Source of the DNA: Coriobacteriaceae bacterium | Lineage (GTDB): Bacteria > Actinomycetota > Coriobacteriia > Coriobacteriales > Coriobacteriaceae | Length of the DNA: 64,000 bases | Assembly: GCA_902363875.1 (NCBI GenBank) | Contig: CABJBO010000009.1 | Location: forward strand, 3,602-67,601 | Direction: 5' to 3' | Shown here: positions 18,054-27,428 of the stretch, piece by piece | Layout: the number at the start of each line of letters is the position of its first letter | Position numbering within the stretch: position 1 is the stretch's first letter | Notes under the pieces: model-generated | What the model was told of the DNA's origin: nothing | Database searches by the model: none | What the model saw: only the letters and a program-made list of their open reading frames with translations | Position numbers and translations under genes: made by a program

Positions 18054-19096
18054 TGGATCCGAGCGTCTACATCCCCGCCTACCTAGAGCGCACCTATCTG
18101 GCGTCGCACCCCGAGCTCACCGATGCAGCACGCGAGCTTGTCCATAACGACATTAGTGCGAATCCCCAAAAGTATGCGCAGTCCGAGCATGCTCAGGCGC
18201 TGCTGTCCTATGCCGGTGTGCATCGTCATTTGCTCGACGAGCTCCATCGCATCGAGGACATGGGCAGCGACGAGGAGTTTGAGCAGACGCGCAACCGCCT
18301 GTTCGACGATATGCGCGATGAGCTGCTCAAGATCGTTCGCGTCGATGCGCTGGCGGTCGATGCCCAGCTGCTCGCCATCATTTTGGCGGACACACCCGTC
18401 GACGCCTGCCTGGGCGACCTGATGAAGCTCGAAGCGACCACGACCGATTACCTGCGGCAAAGCGTGCCCGGGTTCGACATGGAGGCCCCACACTACTGGG
18501 CCAATAATGTTTTGGCCGACGGTGTCACCGCAGCGGACCTTACCGTGAGCGAGCCGGCCCTTATCGGGTGGCTCCACACACTCGAGGCCATCTCGCAGCT
18601 GTGCATGGCAAGCGCCCGCTACCGCGCTGCTGCCAACTACGCCCGCCGCGTCCTTAAGGCAGAAGGCTATCCCACCCGAGCTGCCGGCACCGTGTTGCTC
18701 GCTCTCGCTCGCCTGGAAGACCAGGACGGCTTTTTTGCCCTAGCCCACCAGCTCGAGGAACAGATGGGGGCAGACGCACTCGAAAACTCTCCTTGGTACC
18801 TGCTCGCCCGCACGATCTTGCTGTTCAAAACAAACAAGATGCGCCCGGCGACGCGCGCGCTGCGTGAGTTCGCTAACCGTTGCGAGGGCGGCGCGTTCTT
18901 TTTGCTGAACCCCATGTATCAGACACCGTACCTTCCCTGCCGGCCCGAACCGCACGACCCCTGGGACCTTTCGCATCAGGCAGTTTGGGAAGCCGACGGC
19001 ATCATCTCGGACACCCCCGACTTTGCCCCCTGGGCCAACGCCTGCGAAGATGTATCGCAGCTTGCCCAGGAATTTGCGCGCCGTTACGGCTTTTAA
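18053..19096 (+). CDS. Hypothetical TPR-like protein B
   Basis: This 347-residue all-helical protein (start MDPSVYIPAYLERTYLASHPEL) is coupled to the preceding gene by a TAATG overlap. The segment ISQLCMASARYRAAANYARRVLKAEGYPTRAAGTVLLALARLEDQDGFFALAHQLEEQMG has the A/Y/A spacing of TPR repeats. No signal peptide or membrane helix is visible. It is probably a protein-interaction scaffold. The gene ends 45 bases before murT-gatD, so the three may form one transcript. Confidence 0.58.
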   Translation: MDPSVYIPAYLERTYLASHPELTDAARELVHNDISANPQKYAQSEHAQALLSYAGVHRHLLDELHRIEDMGSDEEFEQTRNRLFDDMRDELLKIVRVDALAVDAQLLAIILADTPVDACLGDLMKLEATTTDYLRQSVPGFDMEAPHYWANNVLADGVTAADLTVSEPALIGWLHTLEAISQLCMASARYRAAANYARRVLKAEGYPTRAAGTVLLALARLEDQDGFFALAHQLEEQMGADALENSPWYLLARTILLFKTNKMRPATRALREFANRCEGGAFFLLNPMYQTPYLPCRPEPHDPWDLSHQAVWEADGIISDTPDFAPWANACEDVSQLAQEFARRYGF

Positions 19097-19141
19097 CGGC
19101 GCAAACGCCACGACCATGTCATTCACGTTAGGAACGGCTTC

Positions 19142-21319
19142 ATGAACTTCCGCTCATCTCTCGCCTGTGCCTCGAGCGATATCGCCCGCTGGGGGCTGCG
19201 CTCCGTCCTTAAGCGCCAGGGCGGCGTACTCCCCGGCCGCATCGCCATGAAGATCGACCCCGAGCTGCTAAGCGACCTCGCGAGCCTGGTCGACCGCAGC
19301 GTGGTGATCACCGGCACCAACGGCAAGACCACCACCTCCAACCTCATCGCCGACGCCGTTGCTGCCAGCGGTGCTACCGTGGTGTGCAACCGTGCCGGCA
19401 ACAATATGGAGCCTGGTGTGGTGGGCGCTCTGCTCGAGGCCCGCGGCAACCTTAAGCGAACCGCCAGCAGCAAGCGCGTAGGCGTTTTTGAATGCGATGA
19501 GCTCTACACTGTGCGCGTCCTGCCCAAGCTCAAGCCGACGTACTTCGTGCTGCTCAACCTGTTCCGTGACCAGCTAGATCGCTATGGCGAGATCGATCAC
19601 ACCCAGGAGGTCATCGCCCACGCGTTGGAGCTTTCGCCGGCAACGACGCTCATCTACAACGCCGACGACCCGCTGTGCGCCTCGATTGCCGCGCGCGTTC
19701 CCAACGCGAGTATTGCCTTTGGCATCGATGGCGCCACGGGCACCGAGTCCGACCGCATTAGCGACTCGCGCTTTTGCTCGCAGTGCAACGCCCCGTTGGA
19801 GTACGACTACGTACAGTATGGTCAACTCGGCGCCTACCATTGCCCCTCGTGCGGCTGGGCCCGCCCTGCGCTTGTCCGTCGCGTGACGGGCGTGGAACTC
19901 GGCTGCGACGGCTACGGCTTTGACCTTGTCTTTGGACCCGATACCGACGCACCCGCAACGCACATCGCCACGCGCTACAACGGTCTGTACATGGTCTATA
20001 ACGTTGCCGCCGCCTTCTTTGCCACACACGAGTTGGGCGTGAACACGGCGCTTCTACAGCCTACGCTCGATGCCTATGTGCCTGCCGGCGGTCGTATGGG
20101 GCGCTGGGATATCGCCGGCCGCACCGTCGAGGCCAACCTGGCCAAGAATCCCGTAGGCTTCGATCGACAAATCCAGTCCATCAAGACGGCAGGCGGCAGA
20201 CTCTGCGCTTTCTTCCTCAATGACAACGACGCCGACGGCCACGATGTCTCGTGGATCTACGACGTCGACTTCGAGCGCATCGCCGATACCCCGGGGCTTG
20301 TCGCCTTTGCCGGCGGCACGCGTGCACACGATATGCAGGTGCGCCTCAAGTACGCCGGCATCGACGCCGCCATCATCTCGAATATCGAGCAGGCGATCGG
20401 CGCCGTGGCAGACGAGGAGGCTGGCGACACTTTCTATGCCGTCGCCAACTACACGGCCTTCCCGCCGCTGGTCAAGGAGCTCGACGGGCTTAAGGGCACC
20501 GATGCGAGCTCGGTTGCCTCCCACGCCGTAACGCGCGCCGATGGTAGCGCTGTCCCCACCGATATTGTGCCGGTCGAGCTCTCGCGCCCGCTGCGCATCG
20601 TCTACCTGTATCCCGATGCCCTCAACCTCTATGGCGACGGCGGCAACGTCATCGCCCTCGAGCGCCGCTGCACCTGGCGTGGCATTCCCGTGCGCGTGGA
20701 CGAGGTCCGCATGGGCGAGACGCTCGATCTCACCGACGCCGATATCGTCATGATGGGCGGTGGCTCCGACCGCGACCAGTTGGCCGTGGCACACGAGCTG
20801 CTCGCTCAAAAAGACAAGGTCGCGGCCTATGTTGAGGACGGCGGCTCACTGCTCGCTATCTGCGGCAGCTATCAGCTGCTCGGCCGTTCGTACTATATGG
20901 GCGAGAATCGCATCGATGGCCTAGGCGTCATTGCCGCCGAGACCGTGCGCGGCTCCGACCGCCTGATCGGCAACGTCGCCGTCAAGACCGACCTGGCACC
21001 CGAGCCCTTTGTGGGATTCGAGAACCACGGCGGCCGCACGCTTTTGGACGCCGATGCCACGCCGCTCGGAACGTCCGTCGTCACAGGCACCGGCAACAAC
21101 GGCGACGATGGCTTTGAGGGTCTGATCTACAAGGGCGTCATCGGCACGTACCTGCACGGACCAGCGCTACCCAAGAATCCCGAACTCGCCGACTGGCTGA
21201 TCGCGCACGCCCTCGAGCGCCGCGGCGACGCACAAGCCATGTCGTTGTTACCGCTTAAGTCCCTCGACGACAACTACGAGCACGCCGCCCACGACGCCGC
21301 GATGAAGCTCCTCCCCTAA
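19142..21319 (+). CDS. murT-gatD: MurT-GatD fusion, lipid II isoglutaminyl synthase
   Basis: This 725-residue protein joins two normally separate subunits. Residues ~1-480 are MurT: ATP loop GTNGKTT at 58-64, Mur-ligase centre and a zinc ribbon CSQC (212-215) ... CPSC (234-237). Residues ~484-725 are GatD, a CobB/CobQ-type amidotransferase: LYPDALNLYGDGGN, nucleophile Cys574 in AICGSYQLLG and His672 in YLHGPALPKNPELADW. The complex amidates D-glutamate of lipid II to D-isoglutamine, needed for peptidoglycan cross-linking in many Gram-positives. No stop or frameshift separates the halves, so this is a real single chain. A hairpin terminator follows. Confidence 0.93.
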   Translation: MNFRSSLACASSDIARWGLRSVLKRQGGVLPGRIAMKIDPELLSDLASLVDRSVVITGTNGKTTTSNLIADAVAASGATVVCNRAGNNMEPGVVGALLEARGNLKRTASSKRVGVFECDELYTVRVLPKLKPTYFVLLNLFRDQLDRYGEIDHTQEVIAHALELSPATTLIYNADDPLCASIAARVPNASIAFGIDGATGTESDRISDSRFCSQCNAPLEYDYVQYGQLGAYHCPSCGWARPALVRRVTGVELGCDGYGFDLVFGPDTDAPATHIATRYNGLYMVYNVAAAFFATHELGVNTALLQPTLDAYVPAGGRMGRWDIAGRTVEANLAKNPVGFDRQIQSIKTAGGRLCAFFLNDNDADGHDVSWIYDVDFERIADTPGLVAFAGGTRAHDMQVRLKYAGIDAAIISNIEQAIGAVADEEAGDTFYAVANYTAFPPLVKELDGLKGTDASSVASHAVTRADGSAVPTDIVPVELSRPLRIVYLYPDALNLYGDGGNVIALERRCTWRGIPVRVDEVRMGETLDLTDADIVMMGGGSDRDQLAVAHELLAQKDKVAAYVEDGGSLLAICGSYQLLGRSYYMGENRIDGLGVIAAETVRGSDRLIGNVAVKTDLAPEPFVGFENHGGRTLLDADATPLGTSVVTGTGNNGDDGFEGLIYKGVIGTYLHGPALPKNPELADWLIAHALERRGDAQAMSLLPLKSLDDNYEHAAHDAAMKLLP

Positions 21320-21325
21320 CGCCCC

Positions 21326-21364
21326 AACCACCACAAAGGGGACAGCACCTTTGTGGTGGTTTTA
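21326..21364 (+). terminator. REP-like hairpin acting as terminator of murT-gatD
   Basis: Fourteen-base perfect arms AACCACCACAAAGG (21326-21339) and CCTTTGTGGTGGTT (21348-21361) enclose an 8-base loop, followed by TTT. A relative lies at 54784-54818. Confidence 0.7.
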
Positions 21365-21382
21365 ACCAGCCACGGTAGTTTG

Positions 21383-21517
21383 TCTCGATCTGTAACATTT
21401 AGACCGTTAAAAGTCGTCGTACTGTTACAGATTGAGATGTTCGGACCGACGCCCGCCGTCTGTCTCGATCTGTAACAGGTAGAGCCGATTTGCCCGCCCA
21501 GATGTTACAGATTGAGA
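21383..21517. repeat. Tandem pair of inverted repeats with TCTCGATCTGTAAC arms
   Basis: Two units 80 bases apart each have a left arm TCTCGATCTGTAAC (21383-21396, 21463-21476) and a right arm GTTACAGATTGAGA (21424-21437, 21504-21517), pairing at 13 of 14 positions. The loops differ. This is a REP/BIME-like doublet of unknown origin between murT-gatD and tRNA-Glu. Confidence 0.65.
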
Positions 21518-21617
21518 TATTTGAAAATCGGAATAGAAGCCTGCTCCTGTGTGGTGGTTTTCCAGTTTGCCAACGATATACGCGCTGGCAAAAAAGTCTG
21601 CTATACTCTTTCCCGCT

Positions 21618-21694
21618 GTCCCCATCGTCTAGCGGCCAAGGACGCCACCCTTTCAAGGTGGATATCGCGGGTTCGAATCCCGCTGGGGGCACCA
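21618..21694 (+). tRNA. tRNA-Glu (anticodon UUC)
   Basis: A full cloverleaf is visible: acceptor GTCCCCA paired with TGGGGGC, anticodon stem CCACC/GGTGG around loop CTTTCAA (anticodon TTC), T arm GCGGG-TTCGAAT-CCCGC, and encoded CCA at 21692-21694. A hairpin terminator follows 12 bases later. Confidence 0.96.
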
Positions 21695-21705
21695 TTTGCA
21701 TTGAG

Positions 21706-21737
21706 AAGCCCGTTACCGATTCGGTAGCGGGCTTTTT
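21706..21737 (+). terminator. Terminator of tRNA-Glu
   Basis: Arms 21706-21718 and 21722-21734 pair over 13 positions with one G-U, then a five-T run. Confidence 0.85.
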
Positions 21738-21939
21738 GCTGCCATGCGCCGGGATTCGAGCCCAACAGGGTACAGAGCCGAGAAAACGCACCTACGCTTC
21801 GGCCCTAACAAGTGATTAACTTAGTCCCTAGCAATACGATAACTGAAACGTCCGTATCGAAAAGCATTGCCCGGAGACAGCTCCGTCTCCATTAGCCGTG
21901 ATGTTGGCAATCTTTCTTATCAATCGCACGTCTTGAAAA
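21738..21939. other. Intergenic, no gene seen
   Basis: Apart from a small hairpin GGAGAC/GTCTCC at 21873-21890, I see no gene or clear signal here. It holds the 3' region of the leftward serine hydrolase gene. Confidence 0.3.
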
Positions 21940-23382
21940 TTATCCCAACTTCAAAATCGCTGTGAGTTCCGAGGGTGCCGGGAAACAGTACATTCCCTCA
22001 ACTCGCACCCTGCACACAGCATAATTACCTCCGATCCGCACATCGATAAAACAGCGCCGCGTGTAGTCCAGTTCCCTGGTCTCGATTTGTAAATTTGTTG
22101 GCGAAGTCCAGGCATACGCTGCAAACAACTTGCGAACATCCCATGCGGGGGCATCGTCCCTCTCAGCTTCATGAGTCACGAAGGGAAAGAGGTCTCCGAC
22201 TCCGGCCCCATCGCCCGATTTGCAAACCCAAGACTCGTAGCCGGCCCTCACGCCGTACTCACGACCATCGCGCAACAGAGACAAATCCAGCTCATTCTCA
22301 TGGAATCGAATATCGATCTCTTCAAAATCCCCGAAAATGCAACGATGAATGCCCTCGAGGCGTAATGAACTCAAACGTCCGCCAGAAGCCAACCCAACTG
22401 GCACGGGAATGCTATCGAAGTCACGTTCGGAAGCCAGCGTTTCCCGAACACTAGACTCTTTGAACAATACCTCATACAGCGGATCAAGCAGCGCCTTACT
22501 TCCTGTCGTAGAACTCGAGCAGGCGATGACAAGGCCATCTGTGGGCCGCATGTAGCACAGCTGCCCAAAAAGGCCAGAACATCTGAACCCGTCACGCCGG
22601 CACATCCAGAACTGGTATCCATAGCCATTGCTGTCTTCAGTTGCCTCAGACGGATAAAAGGAGCTCGTTTCCATCTGAATCTTCGTCGCCTCGGCAACCC
22701 ATTCCGCAGGAATGATCTGTTCCCCACGCCACTTGCCACCATCCAGCAAACATTGACCAAACTTAGCCAAATCCGGTGTCGAAAGGTGAAGACCAAAACC
22801 TCCGGTCGTATGACCAGCTTGATCCTCTTCCCACCACCAATTTCTAATGCCTAACGGCGTAAACAAACGTTCGGCGAGATAATCGGATTCTTTCGTTCCA
22901 CTTACGCGTTGCACGAGCATGCTCAATAAATGTGAACACAGCGAATCGTAGTGAAAGACCTCGCCCGGCTTCCAGTCAAACTCACGATGAAGAACCTCAT
23001 GTGCCCAGTCGTCTCCCGCGCCAATATACGACAGGTCACTCTCCTGCCCCATCGTCATAGTCAGCAAATTGCGAACCGTCACATTGCGAAAGCGCTCATC
23101 CGCGATCTCTCCTTCATATTCCGGGAAGTATGAAATCCAGCGATCGGTCAGCGATAGCCGTCCTTCATTCACCAACATCCCGACAGCGACCGAGGTAAAG
23201 GACTTAGTCACAGAATAGAGCGGATGAACGTGTTCGAGGGCGAACGGCGCAGCCGCATGCTCAAAGACGACTTCACCATCCTGTCGGACCACGACCGAGC
23301 GGACTTCCACGCCCGCGGACCTCCACGCCGCAAGGCACGCCTCACCCATCCTATTGCCAAAGATAATATTAGACACTCTCAA
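21940..23382 (-). CDS. Serine hydrolase of the class C beta-lactamase/PBP family
   Basis: About 480 residues. The active-site Ser-x-x-Lys is in YSVTKSF, a Tyr-containing second motif (YDSLCSHLL) is present, and HTTGGFGLHLS supplies the HxG element. There is no signal peptide or lipobox, so a cytoplasmic esterase or peptidase role is likelier than antibiotic hydrolysis. A C-terminal ~150-residue beta-rich extension follows the catalytic domain. The start is uncertain; I chose a TTG at 23382 because GAGAGG lies six bases upstream. It follows the PTS gene by about 120 bases on the same strand and may belong to the glucoside operon. Confidence 0.8.
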   Translation of the reverse strand: MRVSNIIFGNRMGEACLAAWRSAGVEVRSVVVRQDGEVVFEHAAAPFALEHVHPLYSVTKSFTSVAVGMLVNEGRLSLTDRWISYFPEYEGEIADERFRNVTVRNLLTMTMGQESDLSYIGAGDDWAHEVLHREFDWKPGEVFHYDSLCSHLLSMLVQRVSGTKESDYLAERLFTPLGIRNWWWEEDQAGHTTGGFGLHLSTPDLAKFGQCLLDGGKWRGEQIIPAEWVAEATKIQMETSSFYPSEATEDSNGYGYQFWMCRRDGFRCSGLFGQLCYMRPTDGLVIACSSSTTGSKALLDPLYEVLFKESSVRETLASERDFDSIPVPVGLASGGRLSSLRLEGIHRCIFGDFEEIDIRFHENELDLSLLRDGREYGVRAGYESWVCKSGDGAGVGDLFPFVTHEAERDDAPAWDVRKLFAAYAWTSPTNLQIETRELDYTRRCFIDVRIGGNYAVCRVRVEGMYCFPAPSELTAILKLG

Positions 23383-23502
23383 CCACTGCCTCTCAAACGA
23401 AACCAGCACAAGACAAGGTCGCCCTCGGCGCTTATCCAAGGACGACCCTGTTAGATTGCTGGCGCGCGGGGAAATACTTGTTCCGCGGCTCCACTTCTTT
23501 GG

Positions 23503-24972
23503 CTACTTTGCAGCCTCTACCGCCGGCACGTCCTCCTTGTACGTCGCATATGTAAGCAGGAACGAAATCACGCTGGAAACCACGATGGCTATGATTACGT
23601 AAATCAGGTAGTTCGCGCCCATTGCACCGGACGGGTCAATGAAGCCCGGGAAGGCGCAGAAGCCGCCGCCGGTGAAGGCGAACATCTTGGTGCCAAGAGC
23701 GCCGATGATTAGGCCGCCGGGCACAGAGGCGATGCAGCTCATGATAAAAGGCTTCTTGCGCGGAAGGGTCACGCCGTAGATGCAGGGCTCAGTGATGCCG
23801 AAGAAGAAGCCCGAGATGAACGCCGGCCATGCAAGCTGCTTGAGCTTTACGTCCTTAGTCTTCAGAAGGATAGCGAGGACGGCAAGGGACTGAGCGTACG
23901 AGCAAACCATGTACGGCGCCATGACAATATCCCAGCCCTGGGAGGCAATGTTCACCAGCATGAGAGCAATGACACTCCAGTGGAAGCCGAAGATGACCAT
24001 AGGCTGCCAAATGGCAGTAAGCACGATGCCGCCGAGCGCGCCGCCGATGACAGGCAAGCTGTAGAGGGAGTTAAACAGCAGGCTCATGAGGTTCGTGATC
24101 AGGGTGGCAATCGGGCCAATAATCAAATAGGTAGCGGGGACCATCACAACGAGCACGCATGTAGGCACAAAGAAGAACTTTACATACTCAGAGAAATGCT
24201 TGCGGCACCACTTCTCCAGCTTTGCCGCGAACCAAACAGAAATGATAATCGGAATGACAGAGCTCGTATAACCCGAAGACGGCATGATGACGGGTATGCC
24301 GAGGAAAGTCGTGTAGTAGTTCATGGCAAAGGGAGTGCCGGCAAGTACCGTTCCCAAAACATCGCCAGATGTGATGTTGACCATCGCCGGATACGTAAGT
24401 GCGATACCGAGCGTCATGCCAACGAACTCACTACAGCCAAACTTCTTTGCCGCGGTATAGCCAAGGATAATCGGCAGGAAGTAGAAGAAGCCGTCACCAG
24501 CCGCATATAGAATCTGGTACAAGCCGTCTGTCGCCGTAATCCATCCGAGGGCGACGAGAATACTCAAAACACCCTTGATCATACCCGCGGCACACAGCAC
24601 CGCAAGAATCGGCTGGATTACGCCTGAAATAGTATCGATAAGGGCACTAACAAGGTTTCCTTTCTTGACGGGCTCACCATCAAGATTAACCTCGCCCAGC
24701 CCCTCGGCACCAGAAGCGGCAACCGCGGCATCGTAAACATCCTCAATCACATTGATGCCGACAACAACCTGATACTGGCCATTCGCGTTGATTACTTGAA
24801 TGACGCCTTTATGAGACTCAATTGCCTTAGTATCGGCCTTCGCATCGTCTCGCAGCTTGAAACGCAGACGCGTCATGCAGTGCGAGATGCTCAGGATGTT
24901 TTCCTTACCGCCGACGAGGCCAACTACGTCCTCGCCGAGCTTGCGATTTGCAAGCTCTTTGCTTTCGCTCAT
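23503..24972 (-). CDS. PTS sugar transporter EIIBC (glucoside/sucrose type)
   Basis: The 489-residue protein has an N-terminal EIIB domain with phosphorylated Cys32 in ISHCMTRLRFKL, then an EIIC membrane domain of about ten segments (from ~110) with the family motif GITEPCIYGVTLP. No EIIA domain is fused, so phosphate must come from a separate EIIA such as that at 41817-42314. The ATG at 24972 follows GGAGG. It lies 68 bases after the GH4 gene, so the sugar phosphate it imports is probably that enzyme's substrate, an alpha-glucoside. Confidence 0.92.
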   Translation of the reverse strand: MSESKELANRKLGEDVVGLVGGKENILSISHCMTRLRFKLRDDAKADTKAIESHKGVIQVINANGQYQVVVGINVIEDVYDAAVAASGAEGLGEVNLDGEPVKKGNLVSALIDTISGVIQPILAVLCAAGMIKGVLSILVALGWITATDGLYQILYAAGDGFFYFLPIILGYTAAKKFGCSEFVGMTLGIALTYPAMVNITSGDVLGTVLAGTPFAMNYYTTFLGIPVIMPSSGYTSSVIPIIISVWFAAKLEKWCRKHFSEYVKFFFVPTCVLVVMVPATYLIIGPIATLITNLMSLLFNSLYSLPVIGGALGGIVLTAIWQPMVIFGFHWSVIALMLVNIASQGWDIVMAPYMVCSYAQSLAVLAILLKTKDVKLKQLAWPAFISGFFFGITEPCIYGVTLPRKKPFIMSCIASVPGGLIIGALGTKMFAFTGGGFCAFPGFIDPSGAMGANYLIYVIIAIVVSSVISFLLTYATYKEDVPAVEAAK

Positions 24973-25040
24973 GGTTTTCCTCCCATGCGACCTGTCCAAG
25001 GTCGGCCGCCCGCCATCATTCACAAAATTGATTTCCGGTA

Positions 25041-26445
<1,405 letters not shown>

Positions 26446-26580
26446 TGTTAAGCACACGGGCGAACGGTTGATTTATGGCGGTAAGCGGCAACTTTAAGTG
26501 TCTCCACTTCCTATAATTGGTAGAAGCGGATAATCGCGCCGATTCGACGCATTCTGTACAACCTCAATAAGGAGAACATT

Positions 26581-27321
26581 TTGGCAAGAATCCTGTACAG
26601 TGAAATTTACCGAAGCCTACGAGAGCGGATTGTCGAAGGCAAACATCCCGTAGGATCGCTCCTTCCTTCCGAACAAAATCTTTCCAAAGAGTTCTCCTGC
26701 TCTCGAATGACGGTGCGCAAGGCCATCTCACTTCTCGCAAATGAAGGTCTAGTTCAGTCCATTAAAGGCAAGGGAGTCCTCGTAATCGAAACGTCACTTG
26801 CAGGCACCAGCAAAGAGGGCGCATTCACCGTAAGTGGCCTTTCTTCGTTCAGCGAATCGGCACACGCGATCGGAGCAATTCCAACGTCAAAAATCGTCTA
26901 TTTCGAGCACGTAAGCACCGATAAGTGTCTAGCTCAATTGACGGGATTTCCCGAAGGAGAAGACCTTACGCATTTGAAGCTCGTCCGCATGCTCGACGAT
27001 AAACCGGTCGTTGTCGACCGCCACTACTTCCTAACTTCCTCCGTCCCCGGCTTAAACGAGCAGAATGCCACCCTGTCGCTCTTCCATTACATCGAGGATG
27101 AGCTAGGGCTCACCATTGCCGTGAGCAAACGAACGATAACACTCGTCCAGCCCGACGCTGAGGACTGCCGGTTGCTTGGCGTCGATTCTTCTTCGTATCT
27201 GGCAGCCATAACCAGCCAGACATTCGACTCAACCGGAACTCAATTTGAGTACATCGAGGCGCGTTATATTCCGAGCATCTTCCATTTTCACGACACGGCA
27301 ACGCGCACACCCCTACCCTAA
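26581..27321 (+). CDS. GntR-family regulator with UTRA effector domain
   Basis: The 246-residue protein has an N-terminal winged helix (ILYSEIYRSLRERIVEGKHPVGSLLPSEQNLSKEFSCSRMTVRKAI, shown in parts) and a C-terminal UTRA ligand domain from about residue 90, as in TreR/HutC regulators. It starts with TTG at 26581, supported by AAGGAG eight bases upstream. It is transcribed away from the GH4-PTS genes and likely represses them via the TGTCTAGACA sites, released by a sugar phosphate. Confidence 0.9.
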   Translation: MARILYSEIYRSLRERIVEGKHPVGSLLPSEQNLSKEFSCSRMTVRKAISLLANEGLVQSIKGKGVLVIETSLAGTSKEGAFTVSGLSSFSESAHAIGAIPTSKIVYFEHVSTDKCLAQLTGFPEGEDLTHLKLVRMLDDKPVVVDRHYFLTSSVPGLNEQNATLSLFHYIEDELGLTIAVSKRTITLVQPDAEDCRLLGVDSSSYLAAITSQTFDSTGTQFEYIEARYIPSIFHFHDTATRTPLP

Positions 27322-27357
27322 TAAACGACACGAACGGACGCCGCCCTAGTGAATTTG

Positions 27358-27399
27358 TTCAACAAAAAAGCCGGGGCCCGCGTAATGCGGACCCCGGCT
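27358..27399 (-). terminator. Terminator of glutamine synthetase gene
   Basis: Arms 27387-27399 and 27369-27381 form a 13-bp GC-rich stem with one mismatch, followed on the minus strand by a six-T run. Confidence 0.88.
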
Positions 27400-27428
27400 T
27401 TCAACCGTGACGGTATGCTGTCCCAGTC

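Noticed and set aside
21741..21780. Second tRNA-like T-arm (GGGATTCGAGCCC) after tRNA-Glu
   Set aside because: No acceptor or anticodon arms can be built around it.
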